The position numbers and the translations under genes were made by a program. From Algibacter miyuki (lineage in GTDB: Bacteria; Bacteroidota; Bacteroidia; Flavobacteriales; Flavobacteriaceae), in the NCBI RefSeq assembly GCF_042427745.1, contig NZ_JBHMFA010000001.1: a stretch of DNA of 64,000 nt; one strand, 5' to 3'. The stretch's first letter is position 1. The number at the start of each line of letters is the position of its first letter. The notes under the pieces are model-generated. The model saw nothing but the letters and a program-made list of their open reading frames with translations, was not told the origin of the DNA and did no database searches. This document shows, piece by piece, positions 9,401 to 18,176 of the stretch.

Positions 9401-9887
9401 TACCATCAAAGTCTGAATAAGCACCATTTGCAGTGCCTTTTTCAATAATAGTAGCACCTGCGAGTGGTTGCCCATTTTCATCCGAAACTGTCCCAGTAAC
9501 CAATAGTTGTACAGGTTTTTTAATTTCCTTTACAATTACAGTATTATCATCTGTAATAGTTACGTTATAATTGCCTTTGGATAAACTTTTATTCAGCAAT
9601 TTATTGGTAGAAATAGTTCCTTTTTTTATATCAATTTTTGGAAAGTTTTCGAATATGCTTTCTTGATAAATAAACTTATAATCAGTTTGTTGCATTATAA
9701 GGTCGAAAACTTGATCTACAGTTAATGTGATGTTTGCTTCAATTTTAATTTTCGAATTTTGAGATAAAACATTACTAGGCGTAAAACTGAAAGCCGTTGT
9801 AATGCATAGAAAAATGAAAGTTCTCATAATGGTAAGTAATAGCCTTTTTCTTAGAAACAAAAAAGGTTTCTCTGATTTAAATTTCAT
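6483..9887 (-). CDS. susC: SusC/RagA-type TonB-dependent receptor with N-terminal STN signalling domain
   Basis: An outer-membrane TonB-dependent glycan importer. After the signal peptide come an STN domain (ITLTVDQVFDLIMQQ and on), a carboxypeptidase-D-like beta-sandwich (V-T-G-T-V-S-D-E-N-G-Q-P-L-A-G-A), a TonB-box-like stretch (D-D-V-T-V-V-A-F-G-K), the plug (P-L-I-L-I-D-G-I-E-L, A-T-A-L-Y-G-A-R-G-A-N-G-V-I-L-V-T-T-K) and the barrel, ending in a beta-strand. The STN domain means ligand binding can be relayed to FecR and the ECF sigma factor just upstream. I placed the start at 9887 (MKFKSEKPF), which gives the usual SusC leader; an upstream in-frame ATG at 9917 adds ten residues and cannot be excluded. 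Confidence 0.95.
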   Translation of the reverse strand: MKFKSEKPFLFLRKRLLLTIMRTFIFLCITTAFSFTPSNVLSQNSKIKIEANITLTVDQVFDLIMQQTDYKFIYQESIFENFPKIDIKKGTISTNKLLNKSLSKGNYNVTITDDNTVIVKEIKKPVQLLVTGTVSDENGQPLAGATIIEKGTANGAYSDFDGNFSLKISNENAVIVFTSIGFTKKEVPLNGLNKINVTLKENTEELDDVTVVAFGKQKKGSVIGSITTINPSELKVASSNLTTSLAGRVAGIIAYQRSGEPGEDNADFFIRGVTTFGYKKDPLILIDGIELTSTDLARLQTDDIASFSIMKDATATALYGARGANGVILVTTKEGKEGKAKLSFRVENSFSMPTRNIDLADPVTYMQLSNEAIRTRDPLGETYFSDEKIDRTAAGENPLLFPANDWHDMLFKNFTQNQRYNLNLSGGGKVARYYVAGSYSKDSGILKVDERNNFNSNINLQKYTLRSNVNIDVTPTTELIVRLNGNFDDYSGPIDGGTGMYNKVMHSNPALFPAYYPIDEDHKYVSHIMFGNAGEGEYINPYADMVKGYKEYSRSQMIAQLEFKEDLSWITEGLRFRTMANTIRNSYFSVNRAYNPFYYGLDWYNANTQEYGVSNINESTGTEYLDYNEGDKLVSSNFYVESAINYSRKFNKHDVSGLLITIMKHSLEANAGDLQLSLPYRNLGLSGRFTYAYDDRYHAELNFGYNGSERFHKKNRFGFFPSAGVAWNVSNEPFWENNKDLFSKLRIRATYGLVGNDAIGSAQDRFYYLSNVNMNSGDRSATFGRDWGYSRNGVALSRYGNEDITWEVSKKANLAFEIGMFNNKLDIQAEFFKERRSNIFMPRADIPVTMGLATEVSANVGEASGQGTDISLEYNESWGNGMWLSLRGNFTYATSKFEVYEEPDYDEAWRSRVGTSLGQQYGYIAERLFIDDAEVANAPTQSFGEYMAGDIKYLDVNGDGKITQADQVPIGYPTTPEIVYGFGFSFGYKSWDFSSFFQGLANESFWIDPSTTSPFQGETQILKAYADSHWSEDYRDEYALWPRLSPTTISNNTQNSTWFMRDGSFLRLKEVEIGYTLPEKYQKKIGTSNFRVYMSATNFFTLSKFKLWDVEMGGNGLGYPIQKILNIGLNVSIN

Positions 9888-10073
9888 AAATTTGTTAGTT
9901 ATTAGTTGGTTAAACATTTAATTAATTGATAATTACACGGAGGGGAATGGCGCTTTATACTTTGGACGGTCTAAACGCTTTCCTCTTTTTTTGTAATGCT
10001 TAAATTTCTTCAGTTGAAAGATTGTTGGTTTTATTTCATATTTAAATTTAGTTAGGTTTAAAAAAGTTTTGAT

Positions 10074-11252
10074 TTAATGTAATACTATGGTTTTACCGGT
10101 GATTTCATAATTGTCAATAACGCTTAAGGCTTTAATGGATAAGAGTATATTTTCAATTTTTTGATCTTTTCCTAGTACACCTTTAAAGGTGACGTCTTCA
10201 AGTGTTTTATTTTCAAAAACAACATCTACATCATACCATCTAGAAATCACTTTCATAATGTGTTTTAGCTTTTTTCCTTTAAAACTAAAAAGTCCATTTT
10301 TCCATGAGGTTTCTATTTTAACATCTACTTCGTTAACTTCAATAGTGGTATTGTTTTTAACATCTACAATAGATTGTTGGTTTGGCGCTAAGGTTTGCTT
10401 GTTAGCCAATGTATTCCAAACGTCCACTTTGCCTTCAACTAAAGTGGTGTATATGTAGGCTTCGTCTTTATAAGCTTTAACGTTAAATTCGGTTCCTATT
10501 ACCTCGATGTCTTGAGCTTGATTAATTACTTTAAATTTATCGCCATTATGCTTCGTGCTTGGCGAAACCGAAAAATAAGCTTCTCCGTAAATTAATTCTA
10601 CTTGTCTGGTTTCTCCTTGGATAAAGGCTACGGGATATTTTAATTGAGATTCTGAGTTTAACCAAACTTCTGTTCCGTCGGCAAGTTTGATAAAATATTG
10701 GCCGCCTCTAGGAATAGTTAGGTAGTTGTATTGTATTTCTGTTTTATGTTTGCTCGTATTTTGGTAGATTAATTTCTGGCCATCGCAACTAATGGAATTC
10801 GAATGGATTGTTTTTCCTTTTTCTAGTTGAATGTTAGTCCCGTTTTCTAATGTTAGGGTTGCTTTATCTGTGCCAACCCCTATGCTTTCTGTAACCGAAG
10901 GAGCTTCTATAATGGGGTGAGTAGGGCTTTTTTCATAGAAAAAACCAATAGATATAAAAGTGCCTATTACAATTAAAGCAGCGGCATATCTCCAAAACAC
11001 TATCTTTTTAACAGGTGTTTGAGTTTTGTTTTTTATGATATTCCAATCGTCTTGAATATTAATTTGATTAGAAAGGTTTCTTCGCTCTTTTATTAGTGTT
11101 TTATCTGTGAGGTTTTTATGAATGTATTCTTTATCCTCATTATTGAAAAGGTCAGATTGCTCTAAATCAATAGGAGTTTCATCCTTGAGTAGGGAAGAAG
11201 AGGTTTTTTTAGACAGTTCAATAAGCCTATGAAAATAGTTTTTTATCATCAA
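10074..11252 (-). CDS. FecR-family anti-sigma factor
   Basis: A 392-residue inner-membrane anti-sigma factor. The cytoplasmic N-terminus (about 1-83) should hold the sigma factor. One membrane helix lies at about 84-106 (V-F-W-R-Y-A-A-A-L-I-V-I-G). The periplasmic FecR domain (about 175-275) contains I-P-R-G-G-Q-Y, L-A-D-G-T-E-V-W-L-N and E-V-I-G-T-E-F-N-V. The C-terminal DUF4974 part (about 320-392) contacts the receptor STN domain in related systems. It lies between the sigma gene (135-base gap) and SusC (about 186 bases to its chosen start). The order sigma, FecR, STN-SusC is the classic cell-surface signalling set, so induction by imported glycan is likely. Confidence 0.95.
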   Translation of the reverse strand: MMIKNYFHRLIELSKKTSSSLLKDETPIDLEQSDLFNNEDKEYIHKNLTDKTLIKERRNLSNQINIQDDWNIIKNKTQTPVKKIVFWRYAAALIVIGTFISIGFFYEKSPTHPIIEAPSVTESIGVGTDKATLTLENGTNIQLEKGKTIHSNSISCDGQKLIYQNTSKHKTEIQYNYLTIPRGGQYFIKLADGTEVWLNSESQLKYPVAFIQGETRQVELIYGEAYFSVSPSTKHNGDKFKVINQAQDIEVIGTEFNVKAYKDEAYIYTTLVEGKVDVWNTLANKQTLAPNQQSIVDVKNNTTIEVNEVDVKIETSWKNGLFSFKGKKLKHIMKVISRWYDVDVVFENKTLEDVTFKGVLGKDQKIENILLSIKALSVIDNYEITGKTIVLH

Positions 11253-11387
11253 TATTAACTTGAATGTGTTCTTATTTAACTCTAAGACGATAAAAATTAC
11301 AAGTAGGGTTAAAAAATATTTTTATTTTTTTAAGTATATTCTTTTCGTCAATAAATTTTTATTGTAAATGCGTAAACCGTTGGTGTA

Positions 11388-11936
11388 TTATGTAAAGAAA
11401 ACAGCGATCAAAATAAAATGTTCTTTTAATAGCGGTTTCAACCTTTTGTAAGCTATCTTTTTTTGAGCCTTAACCGTATTTATTGAAATGTTTAATCGGT
11501 CTGCTATTTCAGGATTGGTAAAGTTTTTTGCACTAAGTCTAATAATTTGTGCACATTTATTAGGTAAGGTATTTATTGCTTTTTCAATAATAACCGATGT
11601 TTCTAAAACAACAACTTCTCTCATGAAAAAAGCATCTGTTTTTAGATCTTCCATTTTTTTTGAGGAAAAATAATCTGTAGATTTATAACGCTTACTTTTT
11701 AAATAGTCGAGCGATTTGTTTTTAACGGCGGTATATAAATAAGATTTAATACAAGCTTCACTTTGGAATTCAACTTTATCTTCCCAAATTTTAATAAATA
11801 CATCTTGAACAATATCTTTTGATGCTTCTAAGCTTTCTACATACGTGTTAGAAAACAAGCAAAGGGGCTTATAAAGAATCTGAAAAATATTCTTATATTC
11901 TTTTAGCGAGAGCTGATATGAACCTAATTTTTTCAA
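11388..11936 (-). CDS. ECF RNA polymerase sigma factor (Bacteroidota SusC-associated type)
   Basis: A 182-residue ECF sigma factor. Region 2 (about 20-90) includes A-S-K-D-I-V-Q-D-V-F-I-K-I-W-E and K-S-Y-L-Y-T-A-V-K-N-K-S-L-D-Y-L. Region 4 (about 120-172) includes the helix-turn-helix F-T-N-P-E-I-A-D-R-L-N-I-S-I-N-T-V-K. It has no anti-sigma domain of its own; the next gene is FecR. It probably directs transcription of the downstream SusC/SusD genes when the STN signal arrives. Whether it also controls blocks I and II is not visible. Confidence 0.95.
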   Translation of the reverse strand: MKKLGSYQLSLKEYKNIFQILYKPLCLFSNTYVESLEASKDIVQDVFIKIWEDKVEFQSEACIKSYLYTAVKNKSLDYLKSKRYKSTDYFSSKKMEDLKTDAFFMREVVVLETSVIIEKAINTLPNKCAQIIRLSAKNFTNPEIADRLNISINTVKAQKKIAYKRLKPLLKEHFILIAVFFT

Positions 11937-12273
11937 TGACTAATAGCGGTATAGTTGTTCGTAAATCTAAAAATAAATACAACAAAGGATATTTATTTTG
12001 AATAAATAAAAGTACAAAACAATTGATTTTTGTGTGTTTTATGAGAGTTTTGGCTGGGTTTTGATTAATATCTTAAGTTTTTTTCATTTTTATTAGTTGT
12101 AGTTTATAGAAGCAAAGTGAGCTTCTTAGTTAGTTGGTTAGTTAAGATGTTTTATAAAATTAATTAGTTTTTATAGAATTCGCATCCTGTACTGTCCTGA
12201 AAAGGCGAGTAGGTTTTAATATATTGATAATTAAGGGGTTCCTAAACTATGAAAATTTAAATTAAAAACTCAC
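11937..12273. other. Non-coding gap between the ECF sigma gene and block I
   Basis: No supportable gene here. Just upstream of the sigma gene, the minus strand has TTTTG and, about 23 bases on, TATCCTTTG, a one-base-longer version of TAnnTTTG, which may be its promoter. A small GAAGC/GCTTC hairpin and a GTTAGTTGGTTAGTTAAG repeat tract lie near 12108-12146. Nothing else is recognised. Confidence 0.4.
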
Positions 12274-12312
12274 AAAAAAACCTCAGCTATTTAATTAAAA
12301 ATAGTTGAGGTT
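12274..12312 (-). terminator. Rho-independent terminator of the block I operon
   Basis: A 14-bp stem with one G-U pair (12279-12292 with 12299-12312, loop 12293-12298); on the minus strand it is followed by seven T residues (12274-12280). It lies about 50 bases after the stop of the beta-helix gene, the last gene of the 26-kb block I run. Confidence 0.85.
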
Positions 12313-12362
12313 CTTGGGTAATAATTAGGTCTTGTTTTAGACTATAATTAATGTTGTTAAGA

Positions 12363-14471
12363 TTATCTTTTAATCTTCATTTTCATATTCTTTTCAACAG
12401 CGGTATCAAAGGCTTTAGTAATAGATTGAGGTAATTTGGATGTTTCAATCCAGTCATTATTACCATAAACGCCAGCCTCGGAATAATTGAATGGCTTAAA
12501 GTTGATTTTTTTATAAGTTGTATTTCTTTTGAAGTTGAAATTAAAACTTTCAGCATCTTTAAAAAACGGATTAGAAATGTGGCTGTTTTTATCGAAGCCT
12601 AATTTTTTCCATCCTTTAAAAGTATGATTATTGAAGTTGTAATCGCCACCATTAATATTCCAATAGATGTTATTATCCATGCTGGCATTAACATCGTCCC
12701 AAGCGCCTTTGGCAACAAGGCCTTCTTTAAAAATGATAATGTTATTTGTAAAGGAGAAAGATTTATGATCTTCAGAAATAGTACATTGCAATTGATATTT
12801 TTTTGCAAAGGCTAAAATGTTATTTTCAACTGTATTATTTTTTCCATAATTCTGCTGAAATCCGCCTGTTTTAGTATTGTAAACTAAGTTGTTTTTAAAG
12901 GTAATACCTGAAGAACCTTCATCGGCATACATACCCCAACCACCATAAGAATAGGCGTGAACATTATTAATAACATTATGGGTAACTTGTGTACCTTCGG
13001 AAGCGCCTAAGGTGTAAATACCTGCCATATCACTAAGTAAATCCCAACCAATATGATGAATATGATTATAAGTAATAGTGTTACGCTTTGCTAAACTAGG
13101 CTTATAGCCCCAAACCCAACCTACCGAAATTCCTGTATAATAGAAATCCCCAATGTCGTTATGAGAAATGGTATTGTCGGCACTATGGCCAACCCATACA
13201 CCAACCGAAGCAGGAAATTCTTGGCCACCAGTTTGGATAATATTATTCTCTACGGAAATATGGTTAGTATGTGCTTTACCATCTAGAGGTTTAAAATCGC
13301 CTAAATAGATACCGCCACCACCAAGATGATGCAAATAACAGTGTTCTACTTTGGAATGTGTGGTACCTTTTCCAAGCCAGATGGCATGCTGACCAATTTG
13401 TGAAACTTCACATTTTAAAAACTCAATATGGTTTGCGTATTCAACCATAATGGCAGCATTAAGTTTTGCTGCAGCTTGATTAGGTTCTGAACCTGTAATC
13501 GGAATTTTGTAATGCGCGTGTTTGAAAGTTAACCCTTCAAAAGTAATGTGTTTTGCATTATCGTTGGGCGTACCAGAAATAGATATCAGGTTTTCTAAAA
13601 CGGGAGCAATAACTTCGGTGTTTGCTATAGTTTGGCTTTCTAACGGCTTGTATAATAAAGTGCCGTTATCTTTTAAATACCATTCCCCCACAGAATCTAG
13701 AGCCGCTTCATAGTTTTCAAAAATAAGGCGTCTATCCTTTTTTAACGGATTCCATGGCTTCATGCCTTTACCAGAAGTTATAATTTTTAAACTATCGGCA
13801 TCTATGGCATCAATATGTCGTAAGGTATAATCCCATTTATGGAATGCTTTAAAACGTACATTGTGAATTTCTTCCTGTTTAATTTTTGAAAGTATTTTGG
13901 CGTCTTTAGCATTAAAGAAAATGCTTTGCTCTGCTTTTTCGGCTACTTTCGATGCGCCTTGCTTCCAAATAGTTTGTGTTACCGTGTCAATTTTTATAAA
14001 GCCTTTATTAGGCGTTCTTGCCAAAGTAGCGCGTTTATTGTTAACATAAAGCTGATCGAAGGACCATTTGTAGTAGCTGCTTTCTGGAATTTTTGCTTCC
14101 CAAACCCCATTTGAATTAACTTTGAATCCTGTTATTTTTTTTCCACCGCTAAAAACCGGTTTTGCTCCTTTTGCTGCTTTGTAGATTATTGGAAAGTTAG
14201 GTGAACCACTGTCCGAAGAGTTGAGTTCCAAAGGTGATTTCATGAGGTAATTTCCAGTTTCAATAAGCACTTCAAAACTATGGTTTATACCATTTTCATT
14301 TTTGTAGTTCCTAATGGCATCGCGAGCCCCTTGCAATGTAGCAAGAGGTTGCGATTGGCTGCCTATATTTAAATCGTTTCCGGCGGTAGAAACATAAAAT
14401 GTAACCTGCGCCTGAAGTTTAAAGGTTAAAAGAACTATTAAAATGAAAAAAAACAATTCTTTTTTTAACAT
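12363..14471 (-). CDS. Secreted right-handed beta-helix protein, GH141-like (candidate alpha-L-fucosidase)
   Basis: A 702-residue exported protein (signal peptide ending L-Q-A-Q, about residue 22). It begins with VTFYVSTAGNDLNIGSQSQP and T-L-Q-G-A-R-D-A-I-R, typical of beta-helix glycosidases and lyases. From about 310 to 600 it has coils rich in N-N-I-I, H-N-x-I and G-G-G-G-I-Y repeats. The overall layout resembles GH141, which includes alpha-L-fucosidases and xylanases. The setting, at the end of a run rich in fucosidases and sulfatases and 13 bases after a GH29 gene, favours fucosidase. It could instead be another beta-helix family or a lyase; I cannot point to proven catalytic residues. 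Confidence 0.65.
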   Translation of the reverse strand: MLKKELFFFILIVLLTFKLQAQVTFYVSTAGNDLNIGSQSQPLATLQGARDAIRNYKNENGINHSFEVLIETGNYLMKSPLELNSSDSGSPNFPIIYKAAKGAKPVFSGGKKITGFKVNSNGVWEAKIPESSYYKWSFDQLYVNNKRATLARTPNKGFIKIDTVTQTIWKQGASKVAEKAEQSIFFNAKDAKILSKIKQEEIHNVRFKAFHKWDYTLRHIDAIDADSLKIITSGKGMKPWNPLKKDRRLIFENYEAALDSVGEWYLKDNGTLLYKPLESQTIANTEVIAPVLENLISISGTPNDNAKHITFEGLTFKHAHYKIPITGSEPNQAAAKLNAAIMVEYANHIEFLKCEVSQIGQHAIWLGKGTTHSKVEHCYLHHLGGGGIYLGDFKPLDGKAHTNHISVENNIIQTGGQEFPASVGVWVGHSADNTISHNDIGDFYYTGISVGWVWGYKPSLAKRNTITYNHIHHIGWDLLSDMAGIYTLGASEGTQVTHNVINNVHAYSYGGWGMYADEGSSGITFKNNLVYNTKTGGFQQNYGKNNTVENNILAFAKKYQLQCTISEDHKSFSFTNNIIIFKEGLVAKGAWDDVNASMDNNIYWNINGGDYNFNNHTFKGWKKLGFDKNSHISNPFFKDAESFNFNFKRNTTYKKINFKPFNYSEAGVYGNNDWIETSKLPQSITKAFDTAVEKNMKMKIKR

Positions 14472-14484
14472 AAAACTCAGAATT

Positions 14485-15786
14485 TTATTTCAATTTTAAT
14501 TTGATAATACCATCGATACTAGCATCGAAATCTTTTCCAGGATAAAGAAAAGTTCCTTCTTTCATTTGCTTGAATTTAACTTTTGTTTTTCCATCAAAAG
14601 AAGTTGCTGAAGTAATTTTTTCAGTAAATTCAGAAATGAAAATATAAGGTTCAGAAGGTGCTTCTAAAACGTGTACGTAAAGTGTTTTATCCTTTTTAGT
14701 GATGGTTCCCCAATCTTGAGAACCCGTAACGTTTCCACGTGTTCCATAAATACTTTCACCGTATTTGCTAGTCCAATCGCCTATTTCACCTAAAGTATCA
14801 ACAAATTCTGGTTGAATTTTACCATTCGGCATTGGACCTACGTTTAGTAAAAGGTTACCATTTTTGCCTGCTGCTTTTACTAAAAAGTGAATAAGTTGCT
14901 TAGTCGTCTTAAACTTTTTATCATAAATACTATAACCCCATTTTCCTGCCATTGTAGCACAAGATTCTAGTGGTAATTGACTCACTTCTACACCGTGACT
15001 AAAACCACCGTGGTTTTCACCTGGTAAATCACGTTCAAAAGTTTGAACATCGTCTCCAGGAATAGGTTGAATATGGTGATTGTTTGCTATTAAAGTGTTC
15101 GGGCTAAGTTCGTGAATTAAAGAGTAAATTTCATCATAATGCCAGTTTGCTTCTTTTTGATCCCAGTGACCATCGAACCAAATACATCCTACTTCGCCAT
15201 AATTTGTAAGCAGTTCAGTAAGTTGTGCTTTCATAAAAGCTACATATTTATTCCAAGCTTCAGTATCACCTTTTTTACCATCTTTGTAGTCGTCACGTCT
15301 CCAGTCTAATAAAGAATAATAGAAGTTTAATTTAATACCTTCTTTTTTACAAGCTTCAGCCAATTCTTTTAAAGGATCTTTTCCGTAAGGTGTGGCATCA
15401 ACAATATTAAAATCACTCGCATCGGTATCAAACATGCTAAAACTATCGTGGTGACGCGATGTAATGGTGATGTATTTCATACCGGCATCTTTAGCTATTT
15501 TAACCCATTCTTCAGCATTAAATTCTTGTGGATTAAAAAAATCGGCTAAACGACTGTAGTTATCTTTTTGAATCTTTTTTAATAACATCACCCATTCTCC
15601 GTCGGCCAAAATACTGTAAACGCCCCAGTGGATAAACATTCCAAATTTCATGTCTTGAAATTCCTCACGAGCTTCTAAGTTACCAGCAGTTGGCGTGTAT
15701 TCTGGCATATCGTACGCATACTTTTTTTGTGCATTTGCACTAAATAGTATTATACACATTAAAGCTATTAGTCCTGTTTTTTTCAT
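14485..15786 (-). CDS. GH29 alpha-L-fucosidase
   Basis: A 433-residue exported exo-fucosidase (signal peptide ending S-A-N-A-Q, about residue 20). GH29 landmarks are clear: M-F-I-H-W-G at 50-55, R-H-H-D-S-F at 111-116, and the nucleophile region I-W-F-D205-G-H-W-D. L-L-N-V-G-P-M-P-N-G-K follows near residue 320. A short C-terminal beta-sandwich begins at about 355. Retaining hydrolysis of terminal alpha-L-fucose is expected; linkage is unknown. It sits 34 bases after the GH92 gene and 13 before the beta-helix gene, in the same operon. Confidence 0.95.
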   Translation of the reverse strand: MKKTGLIALMCIILFSANAQKKYAYDMPEYTPTAGNLEAREEFQDMKFGMFIHWGVYSILADGEWVMLLKKIQKDNYSRLADFFNPQEFNAEEWVKIAKDAGMKYITITSRHHDSFSMFDTDASDFNIVDATPYGKDPLKELAEACKKEGIKLNFYYSLLDWRRDDYKDGKKGDTEAWNKYVAFMKAQLTELLTNYGEVGCIWFDGHWDQKEANWHYDEIYSLIHELSPNTLIANNHHIQPIPGDDVQTFERDLPGENHGGFSHGVEVSQLPLESCATMAGKWGYSIYDKKFKTTKQLIHFLVKAAGKNGNLLLNVGPMPNGKIQPEFVDTLGEIGDWTSKYGESIYGTRGNVTGSQDWGTITKKDKTLYVHVLEAPSEPYIFISEFTEKITSATSFDGKTKVKFKQMKEGTFLYPGKDFDASIDGIIKLKLK

Positions 15787-15820
15787 TTTCTTTGTTTTTT
15801 TATTGTTGGTTAATTGTTGT

Positions 15821-18154
15821 TTATTGTATTACGGGCTCTGAGCCCATTTGCATTTCTAATATTCCACCTTGTGTAATTTCTTGATGTGTAATCCAGAAAC
15901 GATTAAGTGGTTTTCCATTCAATGTCATGGATTGAATATAAATATTTTCTTCGGAATTGTTTTGGGCTGTAATTTTAAACATCTTTCCGGTGTAATAATC
16001 ACTATCTAACTTAATTTCAATAGCATTAAAAACTGGACTCGTGATTTGGTACTTATTATCACCAGGGGCAATAGGGTGAATGCCGATGGATGCCAATACA
16101 TACCAAGCCGACAGTTGGCCAACATCTTCATTGCCACACAAGCCGTAAGCATCGGTGCCGTAAGCATCATTACAAATTTGACGGGTGTATTTTTGGGTTA
16201 AATGTGGTACACCGGCTTCATTCAACATAAAAGGTACGTGGTGTACAGGTTCGTTAGGATGGTTGTAATAATTGTTCCACAGAAAATCGTCTGGTGTGTT
16301 TTCAAAGAAAGAAATTAATTCACTTCTAAAAGCTTCTTCGCCACCCATTAATGTTTTTAGCCCATCGATATCGTGAGGTACAAACCAGCCTTGTTGATAA
16401 GGATTACTTTCAATACAACCTTGTCCGTGTACTGTTTTTCCTTTCCATTCTAACCACGTTCCGCTGCTGTCTTTAGCTCTAAACCAATTCACCTCATCGT
16501 TCCAAATATTCTTGTAATTTTTGCTTTTCTTCAAATAGGTTTTTGCAATATCATCTTTTCCTAAAGATTTGGCCATAACACTCAAAGCCCAATCGGAATA
16601 GGCATATTCTAATGTTTTAGAAATATGTTTGTTTGAATAGCCTAACTCACCGTTTCCTGTATTATTGACTGTATTCAATGAGTATTGAAATGCCTTTTCT
16701 ACATCGTAATTCCGAATGCCTTTTTGATATGCATCGTTAATAACAGACACGGCTGGATTTCCTAACATAACGCCAGAATAGGAATTCAACATTTCCCAAC
16801 GTGGCAAATATTCCTTACCACTCAATTCTGCCATTTGTAGTAACGAATTGATTTCGTCGTTTACCAACGTTGGATTGATAATGGTTTGCAAAGGAAATTG
16901 CGATCTAAAAACATCCCAACCACTAAAAATAGTACGATAGGTGAAATCGTTAGTTTGATGTACTTTTTTATCAGCGCCTATGTAATTTCCATTCACATCC
17001 GAAAAAGCACGTGGGTCAATCAATGTATGATATAATGATGTGTAAAAAATAGTTTTTTCTCTATCGGTAGCGCCTTCAACAGATATGTTGTCAATAGCTT
17101 TGCTCCAGCTATCACGAGCTTCTTGTTTTGTTTTATCGAAATCCCAATGGTTAATATCGTGTTCTAAATTTTCTTTAGCTCCAGCAATACTAACAAATGA
17201 AATACCACTTTTTACTAAAACTTCTTCGTCTGCTTTGGTACTAAAATTGGTGTAAAAACCAAGGTGTTCACCTTGCATTTCAGTTTTATCTGTGTAAATT
17301 TTCGCGTTTTTAATAGCGTCTTGATAATTATCTTTTCTTATCCAACGCATTTTTCGTTTCACATCTGGTAAATCGGCACTCCAAATACCATAGTCTTTTA
17401 AAGGCTTGCTAAACTGGCAATAGAAATACACAACATAATCGGCATTTCCTGCTCCAGCGCCCCATCCACCACCTTCCGGAGGACATTTCATCCAACCTTC
17501 AATCGCGTTTTCGTTTACCACTTTTATGTATTGTTCTGTTGAAGTTCCACCAACACGACGCGCTAAATCAATTTGAACGCGCGAACTATCAGTTTCAGGA
17601 TATGTAAATCGAATAATACCAGCTCTTGGTGCTGAAGTTAATTCTGCTTTTACATTATAATCGTCCATAGTAACGGCATAATATCCCGCTTCTGTAATTT
17701 CCGTATCATGAGAATATCGAGAACGGTAACCACTTTCTGGGTTTTCTGCAACACCACGATTAGTTTGTAGTTTACCTATGGTAGGCGTCACTAAAAAGTT
17801 TCCTAAGTCGCCAAACCAGCCCACGCCACTCATGTGTGTAAAACTGAAACCTTCCATGGTTGTATGCTCATAAGAATATCCAGAACCATTATCGCCATCT
17901 GAAACCGTATCAGGACTTAACTGCACCAACCCAAAAGGGGTTGCGGCACCCGGAAATGTTTTACCAAAACCATGTGCATCCTTCGATTTTTTACCATAAG
18001 TAATAGCACCAATTATAGGGTCTATATAATCTACGGGCTGCTTTTCGGTTGTTGTGGTTTCTTTTTCAGATTTTGAAGATTTACAAGAACCCGCTACTAG
18101 AACTGTTAATGCCAGACAGAAATAAAATGATATGTTTCTTTTTGTATTACTCAT
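15821..18154 (-). CDS. GH92 alpha-mannosidase lipoprotein (block I)
   Basis: A 777-residue calcium-dependent exo-alpha-mannosidase of family GH92. It has a lipobox (V-A-G-S-C, Cys24), the N-terminal domain start D-Y-I-D-P-I-I-G with F-P-G-A-A-T-P-F-G-L-V-Q-L-S-P-D, and the catalytic (alpha/alpha)6 barrel with N-E-P-V-H-H and C-G-N-E-D-V-G-Q-L-S-A-W-Y-V. The acidic G-N-E-D motif is where the family's general base lies. It is the only mannosidase in block I, surrounded by sulfatases and fucosidases, so the block I target probably carries alpha-mannose, as N-glycans do. The linkage it cleaves is not deducible. Confidence 0.95.
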   Translation of the reverse strand: MSNTKRNISFYFCLALTVLVAGSCKSSKSEKETTTTEKQPVDYIDPIIGAITYGKKSKDAHGFGKTFPGAATPFGLVQLSPDTVSDGDNGSGYSYEHTTMEGFSFTHMSGVGWFGDLGNFLVTPTIGKLQTNRGVAENPESGYRSRYSHDTEITEAGYYAVTMDDYNVKAELTSAPRAGIIRFTYPETDSSRVQIDLARRVGGTSTEQYIKVVNENAIEGWMKCPPEGGGWGAGAGNADYVVYFYCQFSKPLKDYGIWSADLPDVKRKMRWIRKDNYQDAIKNAKIYTDKTEMQGEHLGFYTNFSTKADEEVLVKSGISFVSIAGAKENLEHDINHWDFDKTKQEARDSWSKAIDNISVEGATDREKTIFYTSLYHTLIDPRAFSDVNGNYIGADKKVHQTNDFTYRTIFSGWDVFRSQFPLQTIINPTLVNDEINSLLQMAELSGKEYLPRWEMLNSYSGVMLGNPAVSVINDAYQKGIRNYDVEKAFQYSLNTVNNTGNGELGYSNKHISKTLEYAYSDWALSVMAKSLGKDDIAKTYLKKSKNYKNIWNDEVNWFRAKDSSGTWLEWKGKTVHGQGCIESNPYQQGWFVPHDIDGLKTLMGGEEAFRSELISFFENTPDDFLWNNYYNHPNEPVHHVPFMLNEAGVPHLTQKYTRQICNDAYGTDAYGLCGNEDVGQLSAWYVLASIGIHPIAPGDNKYQITSPVFNAIEIKLDSDYYTGKMFKITAQNNSEENIYIQSMTLNGKPLNRFWITHQEITQGGILEMQMGSEPVIQ

Positions 18155-18176
18155 GTAATGGGATGCTTTTAATCTA

